Shown: piece after piece, positions 1-7,064 of the stretch
Layout of the letters: the number at the start of each line of letters is the position of its first letter
How positions within the stretch are numbered: the stretch's first letter is position 1
NCBI GenBank assembly: GCA_964541895.1
Contig: CAZISM010000159.1
Span: 1-10,887 of the forward strand
Direction of reading: 5' to 3'
From: CAZISM01 sp964541895
GTDB lineage: Bacteria > Zhuqueibacterota > Zhuqueibacteria > Residuimicrobiales > Residuimicrobiaceae
DNA length: 10,887 nucleotides
Made by a program: the position numbers and the translations under genes
Notes under the pieces: generated by a model
Database searches by the model: none
What the model was told of the DNA's origin: nothing
The model's input: the letters and a program-made list of their open reading frames with translations, nothing else

Positions 1-2021
1 GGCACGCGCCAATCCAAAGACAGCTTTTCTCCTTCCCCCAAATCAATCAGCGTATCCCACTGTTTCAGTGAATAACGCCTTTTGCTATGGCTGAAAGTTT
101 GATCCCCGACTAATTGGCCATTGAGAAAAAGTTTGACCTGATCGCAATTGGTATAGGCGATGACATCGATCAGGTCACCCTGCTTCCAGTTCCAGTGCGG
201 AAAAAGATGCAGCACCGGTGCATCGGTCCATTGGCTTTTATAAAAGTAATACACATCTTTGGGAAAGCCGCACAGGTCGACAATACCAAAGGCGGAAGAG
301 ATACACGGGAAATCGGGATAGGGCGGTTCCCCCAGATAATCAAAGCCGGTCCACACGAACAGTCCGGCCACATACGGCGTCTCTTTGACAGCGCGCCAGG
401 TGGTTTGAGTGGCAAAGGCCCAGGGCCGATCGTACGACGTCGCGCAGTTGTCGAACGCGGAGCACTGCATATCCGTGGTGCGCAAAATCGCCGAATCAGC
501 CGGAAAATGATAGACACCCCGGCTGCTGAGGGACGAAGTGGTTTCGCTGGCAATGAAAAAACCCTTGGGATGTTTGGCCTTTTCTTCGGCATACCGTTCC
601 GGCGTATAGTTGATGCCGATGACATCGACCTTGTCGGTCATAAACGTCGTGTCCGCACGCCATACGCCGGCAAACGCCGAGGTGGTGTAGCGGGTGCGGT
701 CGTAGCGTTTGATGATGGCGTCCAGTTCTTTCGCTATGGCCGCGCCGCCGTATTTGGTATGATTCTTTTCCGGAATCTCGTTGCCAATGCTCCAAAGAAT
801 GATCGAAGGGTGATTGCGGTCGCGCAGAACCATGTCGGCCAAATCGCGTTCATGCCACTCTTTGAAATAGATGTGATAATCATATTTCATCTTTTCAAGA
901 TACCAGACATCAAAGGCTTCGTCCATGACCAGGAAGCCCATGCGATCGCACAGGTCCAGCAGTTCCGGGGCGGGAGGATTATGGCTGGTGCGGATGGCGT
1001 TGCAGCCCATGCTTTTAAGAATTTCCAACTGTCGCTCCATCGCCCGCGTGTTTACTGCAGCGCCAAGAGGGCCCAGATCGTGATGTTGACAGACACCGAG
1101 AATCTTGACATGGTTGCCGTTCAAATAAAAGCCGCTATCGCTGCGAAACGCGATGGTTCGGATACCGAAATCGGTGTAATAGGTATCCTGCAGTTTATCA
1201 TCGTGATAGACTTCGCTGACCAGTTTGTACAGCACCGGCTGCTCGATGCTCCACAGCTTGGGCGAGGGAATTTTTAGTTGGCTGACGACTTTTGTCTGCA
1301 CACCGGCGACAAGACGGCCGTTTTCTGTACGGCCGCCAACTTTTTTCCCGTGATGGTCCAGGATGGTCGATACCAGTTTAATGTTAGCGGTTGCCTGCCC
1401 GGCATTAGTGATGTCTGTTTCCACGCGCACCGAGGCTTCTTTGGCGAGGACTCTGGGTGTAGTGACATAGGTCCCCCATGGACTGATATGTATGGGCGAG
1501 GTGGTAGTGAGCCAAACATGCCGGTATATGCCTGAACCGGAATACCAGCGCGAGTTCGGCTGTAGTGAATTATCGACACGAACAGCGATGATGTTTTCGC
1601 CTTCATGCAAGTATGGCGTCAATTCATACTGAAACGTGGCATAGCCGAACGGCCGCTGGCCCAGCCGGTGGCCGTTGATCCAGACCGTGCTGTTCTGGTA
1701 AACACCGTCGAACATGATATAGCGGCGTTTGCCCATGGTTTCGCTGATGCGAAAACTCTTGCGATACCAGCCGATGCCGCCGGGCAACGAGGCGCCGGAA
1801 CTGCCGGCCGGATTATCCGGTTTAAAGCTGCCTTCGATGCTCCAGTCGTGCGGCAGATCCAGAGTACGCCAGCATCGATCGTCAAAGCCCGGGTGTTCGG
1901 CGCCGTCCATATCGCCGAGGTGGAATTTCCAATCGGCGTCAAAATTTTCTCTGCCGCTGGGCTGGCTGTAGAGCATATTGGTCAAGATGATAAAGACAGC
2001 AAGAAATGAAATTCTTTTCAT
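1..2021 (-). CDS. Secreted GH2 beta-galactosidase-like glycoside hydrolase (C-terminus beyond window start)
   Basis: One uninterrupted minus-strand frame of 673 codons runs off the window start, so the C-terminus is missing. The ATG at 2021 follows an AGGAAG ribosome site (2025-2030) and opens a signal peptide (MKRISFLAVF..., cleavage near residue 19-21). In order: GH2 sugar-binding jelly roll (about 25-185, with LPHDW and a WYSGSGIYRHVWL motif), Ig-like domain (about 190-290), TIM barrel (about 295-600) with a CNAIRTSHNPP motif, and a DUF4982-like Ig domain starting near H605. The acid/base is probably E415 in SIGNE and the nucleophile probably E493 in ASETTS, by analogy with characterised GH2 enzymes. 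The protein should hydrolyse terminal beta-linked sugars, most likely beta-galactosides, outside the cytoplasm; beta-glucuronidase, beta-mannosidase or other GH2 specificities cannot be excluded. It lies 68 bp downstream of the co-directional hydrolase-like gene, so an operon is likely. Confidence 0.93.
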   Translation of the reverse strand, partial: MKRISFLAVFIILTNMLYSQPSGRENFDADWKFHLGDMDGAEHPGFDDRCWRTLDLPHDWSIEGSFKPDNPAGSSGASLPGGIGWYRKSFRISETMGKRRYIMFDGVYQNSTVWINGHRLGQRPFGYATFQYELTPYLHEGENIIAVRVDNSLQPNSRWYSGSGIYRHVWLTTTSPIHISPWGTYVTTPRVLAKEASVRVETDITNAGQATANIKLVSTILDHHGKKVGGRTENGRLVAGVQTKVVSQLKIPSPKLWSIEQPVLYKLVSEVYHDDKLQDTYYTDFGIRTIAFRSDSGFYLNGNHVKILGVCQHHDLGPLGAAVNTRAMERQLEILKSMGCNAIRTSHNPPAPELLDLCDRMGFLVMDEAFDVWYLEKMKYDYHIYFKEWHERDLADMVLRDRNHPSIILWSIGNEIPEKNHTKYGGAAIAKELDAIIKRYDRTRYTTSAFAGVWRADTTFMTDKVDVIGINYTPERYAEEKAKHPKGFFIASETTSSLSSRGVYHFPADSAILRTTDMQCSAFDNCATSYDRPWAFATQTTWRAVKETPYVAGLFVWTGFDYLGEPPYPDFPCISSAFGIVDLCGFPKDVYYFYKSQWTDAPVLHLFPHWNWKQGDLIDVIAYTNCDQVKLFLNGQLVGDQTFSHSKRRYSLKQWDTLIDLGEGEKLSLDWRV

Positions 2022-2089
2022 CGTTCTTCCTGTTGTTTAAAGCATTTTTTAGCGTACAGCCTGGGATGCCACACCATCCGTTACAGCAG

Positions 2090-4228
2090 CTAGTTCTTCT
2101 TTTTCAGCTGCAGATGCAGCAGATTATAAAACTCAAATTCCGGCAAGGTGCCGCTCACCGTTTCACCCTCAGTCTGTACAGGAATTACTCGAGCCTCCTG
2201 CCACGGATTCAGCACCTGTGCCTTGTGCACGGTCCATCCTAGCGGCACCCGCACGCGGATCTTTAGCGGCGCCGGCGAAATGGCGGAGTGTTCTCCACCC
2301 TGGATCGGTGCGGCATAACGAACCGCATGCACCAGCATACCGCCGCTGTTGCCCTGCCAGCGTTCATATACCGTTGTACGACAGTCTCGGGCCTGGTTCG
2401 CATCCACGACCGCCGCGGCATAACCGAACCACTGCTCAAGCATTTGCGCCAGCTTTTGTTCTTCTTCGGCGTCAACCGGTTTTTTCGCTATTTCCTCAAG
2501 CCTGGCGTTGAACGGATCAGGCTCTAATATGTCCAAGGCATCAACCAGTTCCAGCATCCTTTCGGGCAGCAGCTGCGCCATGGATTCGACACGCAGCGCA
2601 CGCCGGGAGCGGACCTCGTCGGCCCGCGAAACCAGTTCGCCTAAAAACGATCGCGCGGCTGCGCCACGAGGCTGCGCCAGCAGATCATAGGCGCCGCACG
2701 CTCCGGAGGACAAAATGTGTCCTCCCTGGGCAAGATATTCAACCAACGCATTGAATGCCTCGTCGGGAAGGTATTGGAGGTTGGGCAGGATCAGCACCGA
2801 ATAGGCACGCAATTTTTCCGGAACAGAAAGACTCTCTTTCGGAACAATGGCTACGGGAATATGGCCGGCCATGAGCGCATGGCCGGTTGCCAGGGCTTGC
2901 CGCAGATGGTCGTCGTTGCCATAGTCCAACTCATCATAGGCCATGACCAGTCCGACCCGCGCGCTCGAGCGAAATCCCTGAAACAGCTCACGGTTCTGTT
3001 CATAAAACGTGCGCCAGCGTTTGCGAATCTCGGGATATGCCACGCCCGGCTGCACAAAGGCGCCGCCGCCGCCGGCAGCACATTCGGCATAACCCAGTTC
3101 CGTATGACGGCGGCTGGATCCATAGGTGATGAGCACCGGCCGTACATCGATGGCCAGGCCATAGAGATACTGCAGCAGATAGCCAAACACGTCGCGCGGT
3201 CCGATATAGCCTGACGGATGCGCCTCTTCAAACATGATCGAGCGGCTGGCTCGGCTCCAAATGCCCGCGCTTTTGCCGCTGCGGGCGCGACCCGCGGCGC
3301 CTCGCACCCGCGAAATGGCGCCCCAATTAGGAACTGCGAAAAAATCACTTTTGTACGCGCTGCCAACGGCCGTCATTTCTGCGCTAAAGCGGCTGACACT
3401 GTTCTGCCAAAACTGGTATGTGGCGGCATGCTGCAAGCGCTCACATGGCGAAGGATTAATAGTAAAATCCGCAGCTGCCAGGATCGCATGGTCGCGCAAG
3501 TGCGCCGCCCATGCCTCCGGCGTATAGTGTCGGCGCAGATAGGCGGGAAACTGTTCCTGACACAAATCATGATGGCATTCCATGATGCAATCATCGATAA
3601 AAATCCCGTCATAGCCGGATTCTGCGATCAATCTCACTACCGTCTTCTGATAGTTTTCCCAGGCCGGTTCGTTCAGGCAGGGCTGATAGCGCCAGAGCGG
3701 ATAATCGGGTTCCGGTTCCCAGGGCGCGAAAGAACGACGTTCGATCTGCATCCACTGTTCCGGCGTCCGATCGGGTTTGGCGCCTAATCCCAAAGGAGCG
3801 GCATACTCTTGCCAGTGATCATAAAAATTGAAAAAGCCGAGACGTTTCTCATGGTCGCCGCCGAGGATGGAAGGATTAATATAGCAAAATACTTTTTTAA
3901 CGCCTGCGTCATGCATCAATTTGACAAACCGTTTCAGCTCAAGACGGCGATTCAATATCTCCTGGCTGGGAACCAGCTTGGGGTTCCAGCCGCTATAGTC
4001 CGCTGCAGGGCCAAAGATGCTGTTGAGCGGCACGCCATGGCCGACGTGCAGCAGGTCGGGCGGCGCCTGGCGCATGGCTGCCAGGAAGGCCGTATCAGCG
4101 ATCACGTTTTTGTCGTATGACAAAATATAGGTCCAGGGCACGGCGGTTACCCCGGCCCGATCGGGATCGGCGGGGCCGAATTCAGCAGCGCACAGCGGCA
4201 ACGCGAAAAACAACAACCAGTATCGCAT
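2090..4228 (-). CDS. Secreted hydrolase-like TIM-barrel protein with GATase-like domain; putative glycoside hydrolase
   Basis: A 712-residue protein with no assigned activity. I chose the ATG at 4228 because GAGGAG (4234-4239) sits 5 nt upstream and a signal peptide (MRYWLLFFALPLCAAE) follows at once; an in-frame ATG at 4249 would add seven residues before the signal. The first ~420 residues look like a glycosidase barrel: an FCYINPS strand, then YDGIFIDD at about 206-213, whose aspartates (D212/D213) suit a catalytic strand end, followed by a C-x3-C-H-H-x2-C cluster (C214, C218, C223). IMFEEAHP at about 331-338 supplies E334/E335, a possible second catalytic carboxylate. Residues about 423-518 (VLILPNLQYLP, GGHILSSG) resemble the class I glutamine-amidotransferase-like, beta-galactosidase trimerisation-type domain. 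The C-terminus looks like a beta-sandwich. This order fits uncharacterised hydrolases seen beside GH genes; catalysis and substrate are inferred. Confidence 0.85.
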   Translation of the reverse strand: MRYWLLFFALPLCAAEFGPADPDRAGVTAVPWTYILSYDKNVIADTAFLAAMRQAPPDLLHVGHGVPLNSIFGPAADYSGWNPKLVPSQEILNRRLELKRFVKLMHDAGVKKVFCYINPSILGGDHEKRLGFFNFYDHWQEYAAPLGLGAKPDRTPEQWMQIERRSFAPWEPEPDYPLWRYQPCLNEPAWENYQKTVVRLIAESGYDGIFIDDCIMECHHDLCQEQFPAYLRRHYTPEAWAAHLRDHAILAAADFTINPSPCERLQHAATYQFWQNSVSRFSAEMTAVGSAYKSDFFAVPNWGAISRVRGAAGRARSGKSAGIWSRASRSIMFEEAHPSGYIGPRDVFGYLLQYLYGLAIDVRPVLITYGSSRRHTELGYAECAAGGGGAFVQPGVAYPEIRKRWRTFYEQNRELFQGFRSSARVGLVMAYDELDYGNDDHLRQALATGHALMAGHIPVAIVPKESLSVPEKLRAYSVLILPNLQYLPDEAFNALVEYLAQGGHILSSGACGAYDLLAQPRGAAARSFLGELVSRADEVRSRRALRVESMAQLLPERMLELVDALDILEPDPFNARLEEIAKKPVDAEEEQKLAQMLEQWFGYAAAVVDANQARDCRTTVYERWQGNSGGMLVHAVRYAAPIQGGEHSAISPAPLKIRVRVPLGWTVHKAQVLNPWQEARVIPVQTEGETVSGTLPEFEFYNLLHLQLKKKN

Positions 4229-4467
4229 GTCAACTCCTCTGTTATTCATGCCAGCAAAGTAGCCAATCGGGATGTGAGAAACAAGAAAAAAGGAATTTTC
4301 TTGCTTTTGCTTTCCGCGTTGACTATTATAGCGTAATCTTTATAGATTCATCTAACCTCAGCTTTGCGATTCATGCCCTAATGGCCACCGCAGCGAGACG
4401 CTTCGGCCACAACAAACGAGCATGGATCGCTCGACTCACATGCGCATTATTCGTTCGGGACAAAATA
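4229..4467. promoter_or_regulatory. Divergent control region between the two hydrolase transcription units
   Basis: This 239-bp gap separates the divergent starts at 4228 (minus) and 4468 (plus). On the plus strand TTGACT (4319-4324) and TATAGA (4341-4346) are 16 nt apart, a reasonable sigma-70-type pair for the GH63-like gene. On the minus strand a perfect TATAAT (4325-4330) lies inside that spacer and could serve the minus operon, although its -35 is poor. The two promoters would therefore overlap and compete. The stretch 4347-4467 would be a leader of roughly 115 nt; it contains a small CGAGC/GCTCG inverted repeat (4417-4421 and 4429-4433). The frame extends upstream of 4468, but I see no ribosome site or protein pattern there. 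Promoter calls are from consensus matching only. Confidence 0.45.
4282..4303. repeat. Perfect 8-bp-arm inverted repeat, candidate operator
   Basis: CAAGAAAA (4282-4289) and TTTTCTTG (4296-4303) form a perfect inverted repeat with a 6-bp centre. It lies 15 bp upstream of the plus-strand -35 candidate and just downstream of where a minus transcript from TATAAT at 4325-4330 would begin. That is a good position for a regulator controlling both directions. It is AT-rich, so chance is possible, and no T-run follows that would make it a terminator. Confidence 0.4.
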
Positions 4468-6555
4468 ATGACACCACGAATCACATTTATTGCTGTTTTT
4501 ATCGGCTGTATCAGTATGGCAAGCAACGCGGCGGAAGATAAAACCAGCAGGACGCTGCAACTCTGCCTTGGCCCGGAATTTCTCAAGAACATCGAGACCT
4601 TTGATCAGGACATCAGCGTCAAGCGCAAAGCCAATCTTTCACCCCTGGGTTCGCACATGGCGTTATACCAGCGACCGGACGATCCATGCCCGGGTGCGGG
4701 CCAGGTTATCCATTGCGGCTATGGTGTGAAGGGCATGCCCTTGCGTTTATCGTTATATGACAGGAATGCCGCACGGTGGTTGATGCATCCGGCAGATTCG
4801 TCGGCGCACATGTTGAAGCGTGACTATTATCCCGGCGGATGGATCGACACCTGGTCCAGCCAGGACATAACCCTGGAATGCATGGCTGCCTTTATACGTT
4901 CGGATGTCATCGCCCTGCGCGCCACGGTTCGCGCCGCAAAAGCCAACCATACCCTGCAATGGGTGGCGCATGGCGGCATGGCCATACCGCAACGCGGCAA
5001 ACCGGCTGTTCCCCAGGCCATTACGGCAAAGCCGGGCGTGGTCACCTTTCACGACACCCTTTCCTATATCGACCTGGTTCTGCCGGAAACATTTTCAGCC
5101 GCTCACGTTTTGCCGAATTTCAATGTCGACGATCCGGGCAGCGGCCCGATGAAACATTTCGACCAACTCTCCGGCCTGACACCAGCTGCCCCGGGTTTTC
5201 TTGCCTATTCCGAATCCTTTGCGTTGGCGCCCAACCGGCCGGTCACAGTTTTATTTTTTCTGCGCCTTTATGAGTCAATACAGGAAGAGGCCTCTATCGA
5301 TCTCTATCGTCGCTTTCAGCAAAATCCGCAAGCGGTCGCCGCCGATGCCATCGCATATTGGCAGCACCTGCCGGCCAAATTTCCAGCCGCCATATCGTCA
5401 TCCCATCCCCACTACAAACTGGCCTGGCGTGCCTTTCTGACGCTGGAAAACATTCGCTGGACTCCACCCTATCAAAACCAGCAAACAGCGCTGACCTGCC
5501 CGGCCAAGGAAGCCTACACCGGCCACTGGTTGTGGGATGGAGCGTTTCACAGTCTGGCCTATTCGGAATGGGATGCCAAAACCAGCCGCGATCAGATACT
5601 GGCCTTGACCTGGGCTCAGGATCCACTCACCGGCATCATCCCCAACTATATTCCGCTGGGTCGAAATGAAAACGCCGGACTTCCTATGGACCGTTCGCAG
5701 CCGCCGGTGCTGGCCTGGACGGCCTGGGTCAGCCATCGCCGCAATCCGGATGTAGAGTTTATCAGGCAGGTGTATCCTTCCCTCTGTCGGTTCGCCGAGT
5801 GGTGGACGGCCTATCGTGATGCCAACCATGATGGTCTGTGCGAATACCGGCACTCACCGGCCGCCGGGCAAGCCTATATTGAAAAATTCGCCAGGTTTGA
5901 AAGCGGCTGGGACACCTCGGTGCGATGGGACAGCGGCTGCAGCAACAAAAACGCGGTGGACCTGAACTGTTTTCGCGTCGTCCAGTACCGCTGCCTCAGC
6001 CACATGGCGCTGGTGCTTGGGAAAGCTTCAGAAGCCAGGATGTGGCAGGATAAAGCGGTGGCGCTGGCGGCGCTGATCAATGCCAGGCTGTGGGATCAAT
6101 CCGCCGGTCTCTATTATGACTATGATTTCGAGCGAGGCGTTCTGTCCAGAGTGAAATCTCCGGCCTGCTTTTTTCCACTCTGGGCGCGGGTCGCACCGAA
6201 AGAAAGAGTGGCTGCCTTGATCAGAAACCTGCAGGACAAGGAGCTGTTCTGGCCCTCGCTGCCGGCCGTGGCCTATAATCATCCTGAATTTAAGCCTGAA
6301 GAGTACTGGCGCGGTCCCACCTGGATCAATCTTTATTACCTGGTGATGAGCGGGGTCCGGCAGTACGGACACACCCGACTGGCTGAGGAGATGAAAGAAC
6401 ATATCCTGGCCCTCCTTGCCGCCAGTCCGCACATCGGCGAATATTACAACAGTCGCACCGGGGAATCGATCGGCGCGCAGCAGTATGGCTGGACCTCCGC
6501 TTTTATTCTGGAGATGCTGCTCGGCCGGGACGGCGAATGTGCCTGGGAGAATTGA
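4468..6555 (+). CDS. Secreted GH63-like glycoside hydrolase (alpha-glucosidase/YgjK or mannosylglycerate hydrolase type)
   Basis: A 695-residue protein if started at ATG 4468, chosen because a signal peptide follows directly (MTPRITFIAVFIGC...SNAAED). The reading frame is open back to 4117, but that stretch overlaps the opposite gene and has no ribosome site; even at 4468 the site (CGGGA) is weak. The N-terminal ~300 residues look like a beta-sandwich, and the rest is an (alpha/alpha)6 barrel. GHWLWDGAF at 352-360 matches the GH63/GH37 substrate-site motif. FESGWDTSVRWD places D482 as the likely general acid. WRGPTW (614-619) and EYYNSRTGE, with E658 the likely base by analogy with the E-N-Y-N-P motif of E. 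coli YgjK, complete the active site, followed by YGWTSAFILEMLLG. These point to an inverting exo-glucosidase acting on alpha-linked glucose or glucosyl/mannosyl-glycerate-like substrates; the exact substrate is unknown. It is transcribed away from the GH2 operon. Confidence 0.88.
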   Translation: MTPRITFIAVFIGCISMASNAAEDKTSRTLQLCLGPEFLKNIETFDQDISVKRKANLSPLGSHMALYQRPDDPCPGAGQVIHCGYGVKGMPLRLSLYDRNAARWLMHPADSSAHMLKRDYYPGGWIDTWSSQDITLECMAAFIRSDVIALRATVRAAKANHTLQWVAHGGMAIPQRGKPAVPQAITAKPGVVTFHDTLSYIDLVLPETFSAAHVLPNFNVDDPGSGPMKHFDQLSGLTPAAPGFLAYSESFALAPNRPVTVLFFLRLYESIQEEASIDLYRRFQQNPQAVAADAIAYWQHLPAKFPAAISSSHPHYKLAWRAFLTLENIRWTPPYQNQQTALTCPAKEAYTGHWLWDGAFHSLAYSEWDAKTSRDQILALTWAQDPLTGIIPNYIPLGRNENAGLPMDRSQPPVLAWTAWVSHRRNPDVEFIRQVYPSLCRFAEWWTAYRDANHDGLCEYRHSPAAGQAYIEKFARFESGWDTSVRWDSGCSNKNAVDLNCFRVVQYRCLSHMALVLGKASEARMWQDKAVALAALINARLWDQSAGLYYDYDFERGVLSRVKSPACFFPLWARVAPKERVAALIRNLQDKELFWPSLPAVAYNHPEFKPEEYWRGPTWINLYYLVMSGVRQYGHTRLAEEMKEHILALLAASPHIGEYYNSRTGESIGAQQYGWTSAFILEMLLGRDGECAWEN

Positions 6556-6799
6556 AAATTATTTTCCGGGCTTGCAGCTGGTTACGGATTAAATACTTTC
6601 AGAGTTTAGCGATGCATGCTCGACAGGCCAGAGATTGCTGCCCAGCCTCTCTCCACCTTCCCGTTTGCCAAAACCGTGCCTTTGCCCGCCATGAAAAAAT
6701 GGAAAATCCCGAGTTCGCCATCGAAACCCCTTTGCCGTGGCGTAGCCGATTGAATGCCACATTTTGCTCCCCTGCTCAAATAATCCGTCAGACCAAGGA

Positions 6800-6827
6800 A
6801 TGACTGCACTGCGTTTTAGTGTATTAT
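6800..6827 (+). promoter_or_regulatory. Candidate promoter upstream of the metal ABC operon
   Basis: ATGACT (6800-6805) and TATTAT (6822-6827) are separated by 16 nt and match the sigma-70 -35 and -10 consensus at 4 and 5 of 6 positions. The -10 box lies inside the dyad at 6815-6847. If used, it gives a leader of about 230 nt that crosses the outer-membrane remnant before the binding-protein gene. No better promoter is evident between 6851 and 7064. The evidence is consensus matching only. Confidence 0.3.
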
Positions 6828-6847
6828 GAGTGGCGTAATACGCCAAA
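6815..6847. promoter_or_regulatory. Overlapping dyads, candidate operator for a metal-responsive repressor
   Basis: Two nested palindromes are visible. The first has GTATTA (6821-6826) facing TAATAC (6836-6841) about centre 6831, and the outer flanks TTT (6815-6817) and AAA (6845-6847) also pair. The second is the perfect 15-bp palindrome TGGCGTAATACGCCA (6831-6845). Both overlap or abut the TATTAT -10 candidate, as expected for a repressor site. DtxR/MntR-family operators are palindromes of about 19-21 bp, and the operon downstream encodes such a domain, so autoregulation is plausible. The sequence does not match the DtxR consensus as I know it, and it lies 220 bp from the first gene. An unrelated regulator or the scar of a lost gene is also possible. 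Confidence 0.35.
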
Positions 6848-6850
6848 TGA

Positions 6851-7033
6851 TTAAAAATTGAAATCCTGGCAGATATTCCGCAAAGCCGCGCCTGGCAGCC
6901 GGTTTTGGATGGCGGTCTGACGTTCCTGATTCGACCTGATCTGCAACTGGATGCCTATCTCGGCAATGGACTGAACAGGCACGCGGCGGATTACATCGTG
7001 GGCGCCGGTCTTTCCTTTCGCTTTGGTTATTAA
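6851..7033 (+). pseudogene. 3' remnant of an outer-membrane transporter-like protein (phenol MetA-pathway family type)
   Basis: From just after the TGA at 6848-6850 to the TAA at 7031-7033 there is an open frame of 60 codons without a plausible start or ribosome site. Its translation has the alternating pattern of the last strands of an outer-membrane beta-barrel: VLDGGLTFLIRPDLQLDAYL, then GLNRHAADYIVGAGLSFRFGY with the terminal aromatic residue that BAM recognises. The D-x-G-L-T-F...P-D-L-Q-L-D-A-Y pattern recalls the C-terminus of the MetA-pathway-of-phenol-degradation family, usually annotated as transporter. Members are normally over 200 residues, so all but the end is missing, and I find no continuation in the other forward frames upstream. 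It ends 31 bp before the binding-protein gene, so an intact ancestor may have led the metal operon. Family assignment is moderate; truncation is clear. Confidence 0.6.
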
Positions 7034-7064
7034 GCGGTTCTCACGACAAGTTTGGAGATATAAT

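Larger units (their letters stand above)
6556..6850. other. Intergenic segment of unknown nature, no convincing gene
   Basis: About 295 bp between the GH63-like stop and the outer-membrane remnant. Open frames of 60-90 codons exist on both strands (for example 6606-6809 and 6589-6846 on minus), but they overlap one another, lack ribosome sites and resemble no family I recognise. No clear rho-independent terminator follows the GH63-like gene. A 7-bp direct repeat GATTAAA occurs at 6587-6593 and 6849-6855, bracketing most of the segment, and the right copy coincides with the point where the outer-membrane remnant begins. This could mark a small inserted element or a deletion scar, but so short an AT-rich repeat may be chance. 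Confidence 0.35.

Noticed and set aside
114..1277. Long plus-strand frame of 387 codons antisense to the GH2 gene
   Set aside because: The opposite strand gives a continuous GH2 protein with catalytic motifs, signal peptide and ribosome site. The plus frame has no recognisable domain and is the kind of shadow expected in GC-rich coding DNA.
2064..2079. GGATG/CATCC hairpin between the two minus-strand hydrolase genes as a terminator
   Set aside because: The stem is only 5 bp and no T-run follows on the minus strand, so it does not support termination within the operon.
3200..3420. Possible frameshift in the hydrolase-like gene, where the translation becomes Arg/Gly/Ser-rich (about residues 303-330)
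   Set aside because: The frame is continuous through to recognisable sequence (IMFEEAHP and beyond), and alternative frames do not give better protein-like sequence.
4117..4467. Upstream extension of the GH63-like frame to an ATG at 4117 (or 4381)
   Set aside because: It would overlap the minus-strand gene, has no ribosome site, and would bury the signal peptide that begins at 4468.
6589..6846. Minus-strand 85-codon frame (and overlapping 67-codon frame) in the intergenic segment
   Set aside because: It starts only with TTG within the palindrome, has no ribosome site, and shows no family resemblance; the overlapping frames compete equally.
7023..7064. Earlier start for the binding protein at 7023
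   Set aside because: The ATG at 7065 has GGAGA upstream and is followed directly by the lipoprotein signal; the earlier start overlaps the barrel remnant and lacks a ribosome site.
7059..7064. Perfect TATAAT immediately before the binding-protein ATG
   Set aside because: As a -10 box it would start transcription inside the gene, and the -35 position is poor. It is the AT-rich spacer between ribosome site and start.
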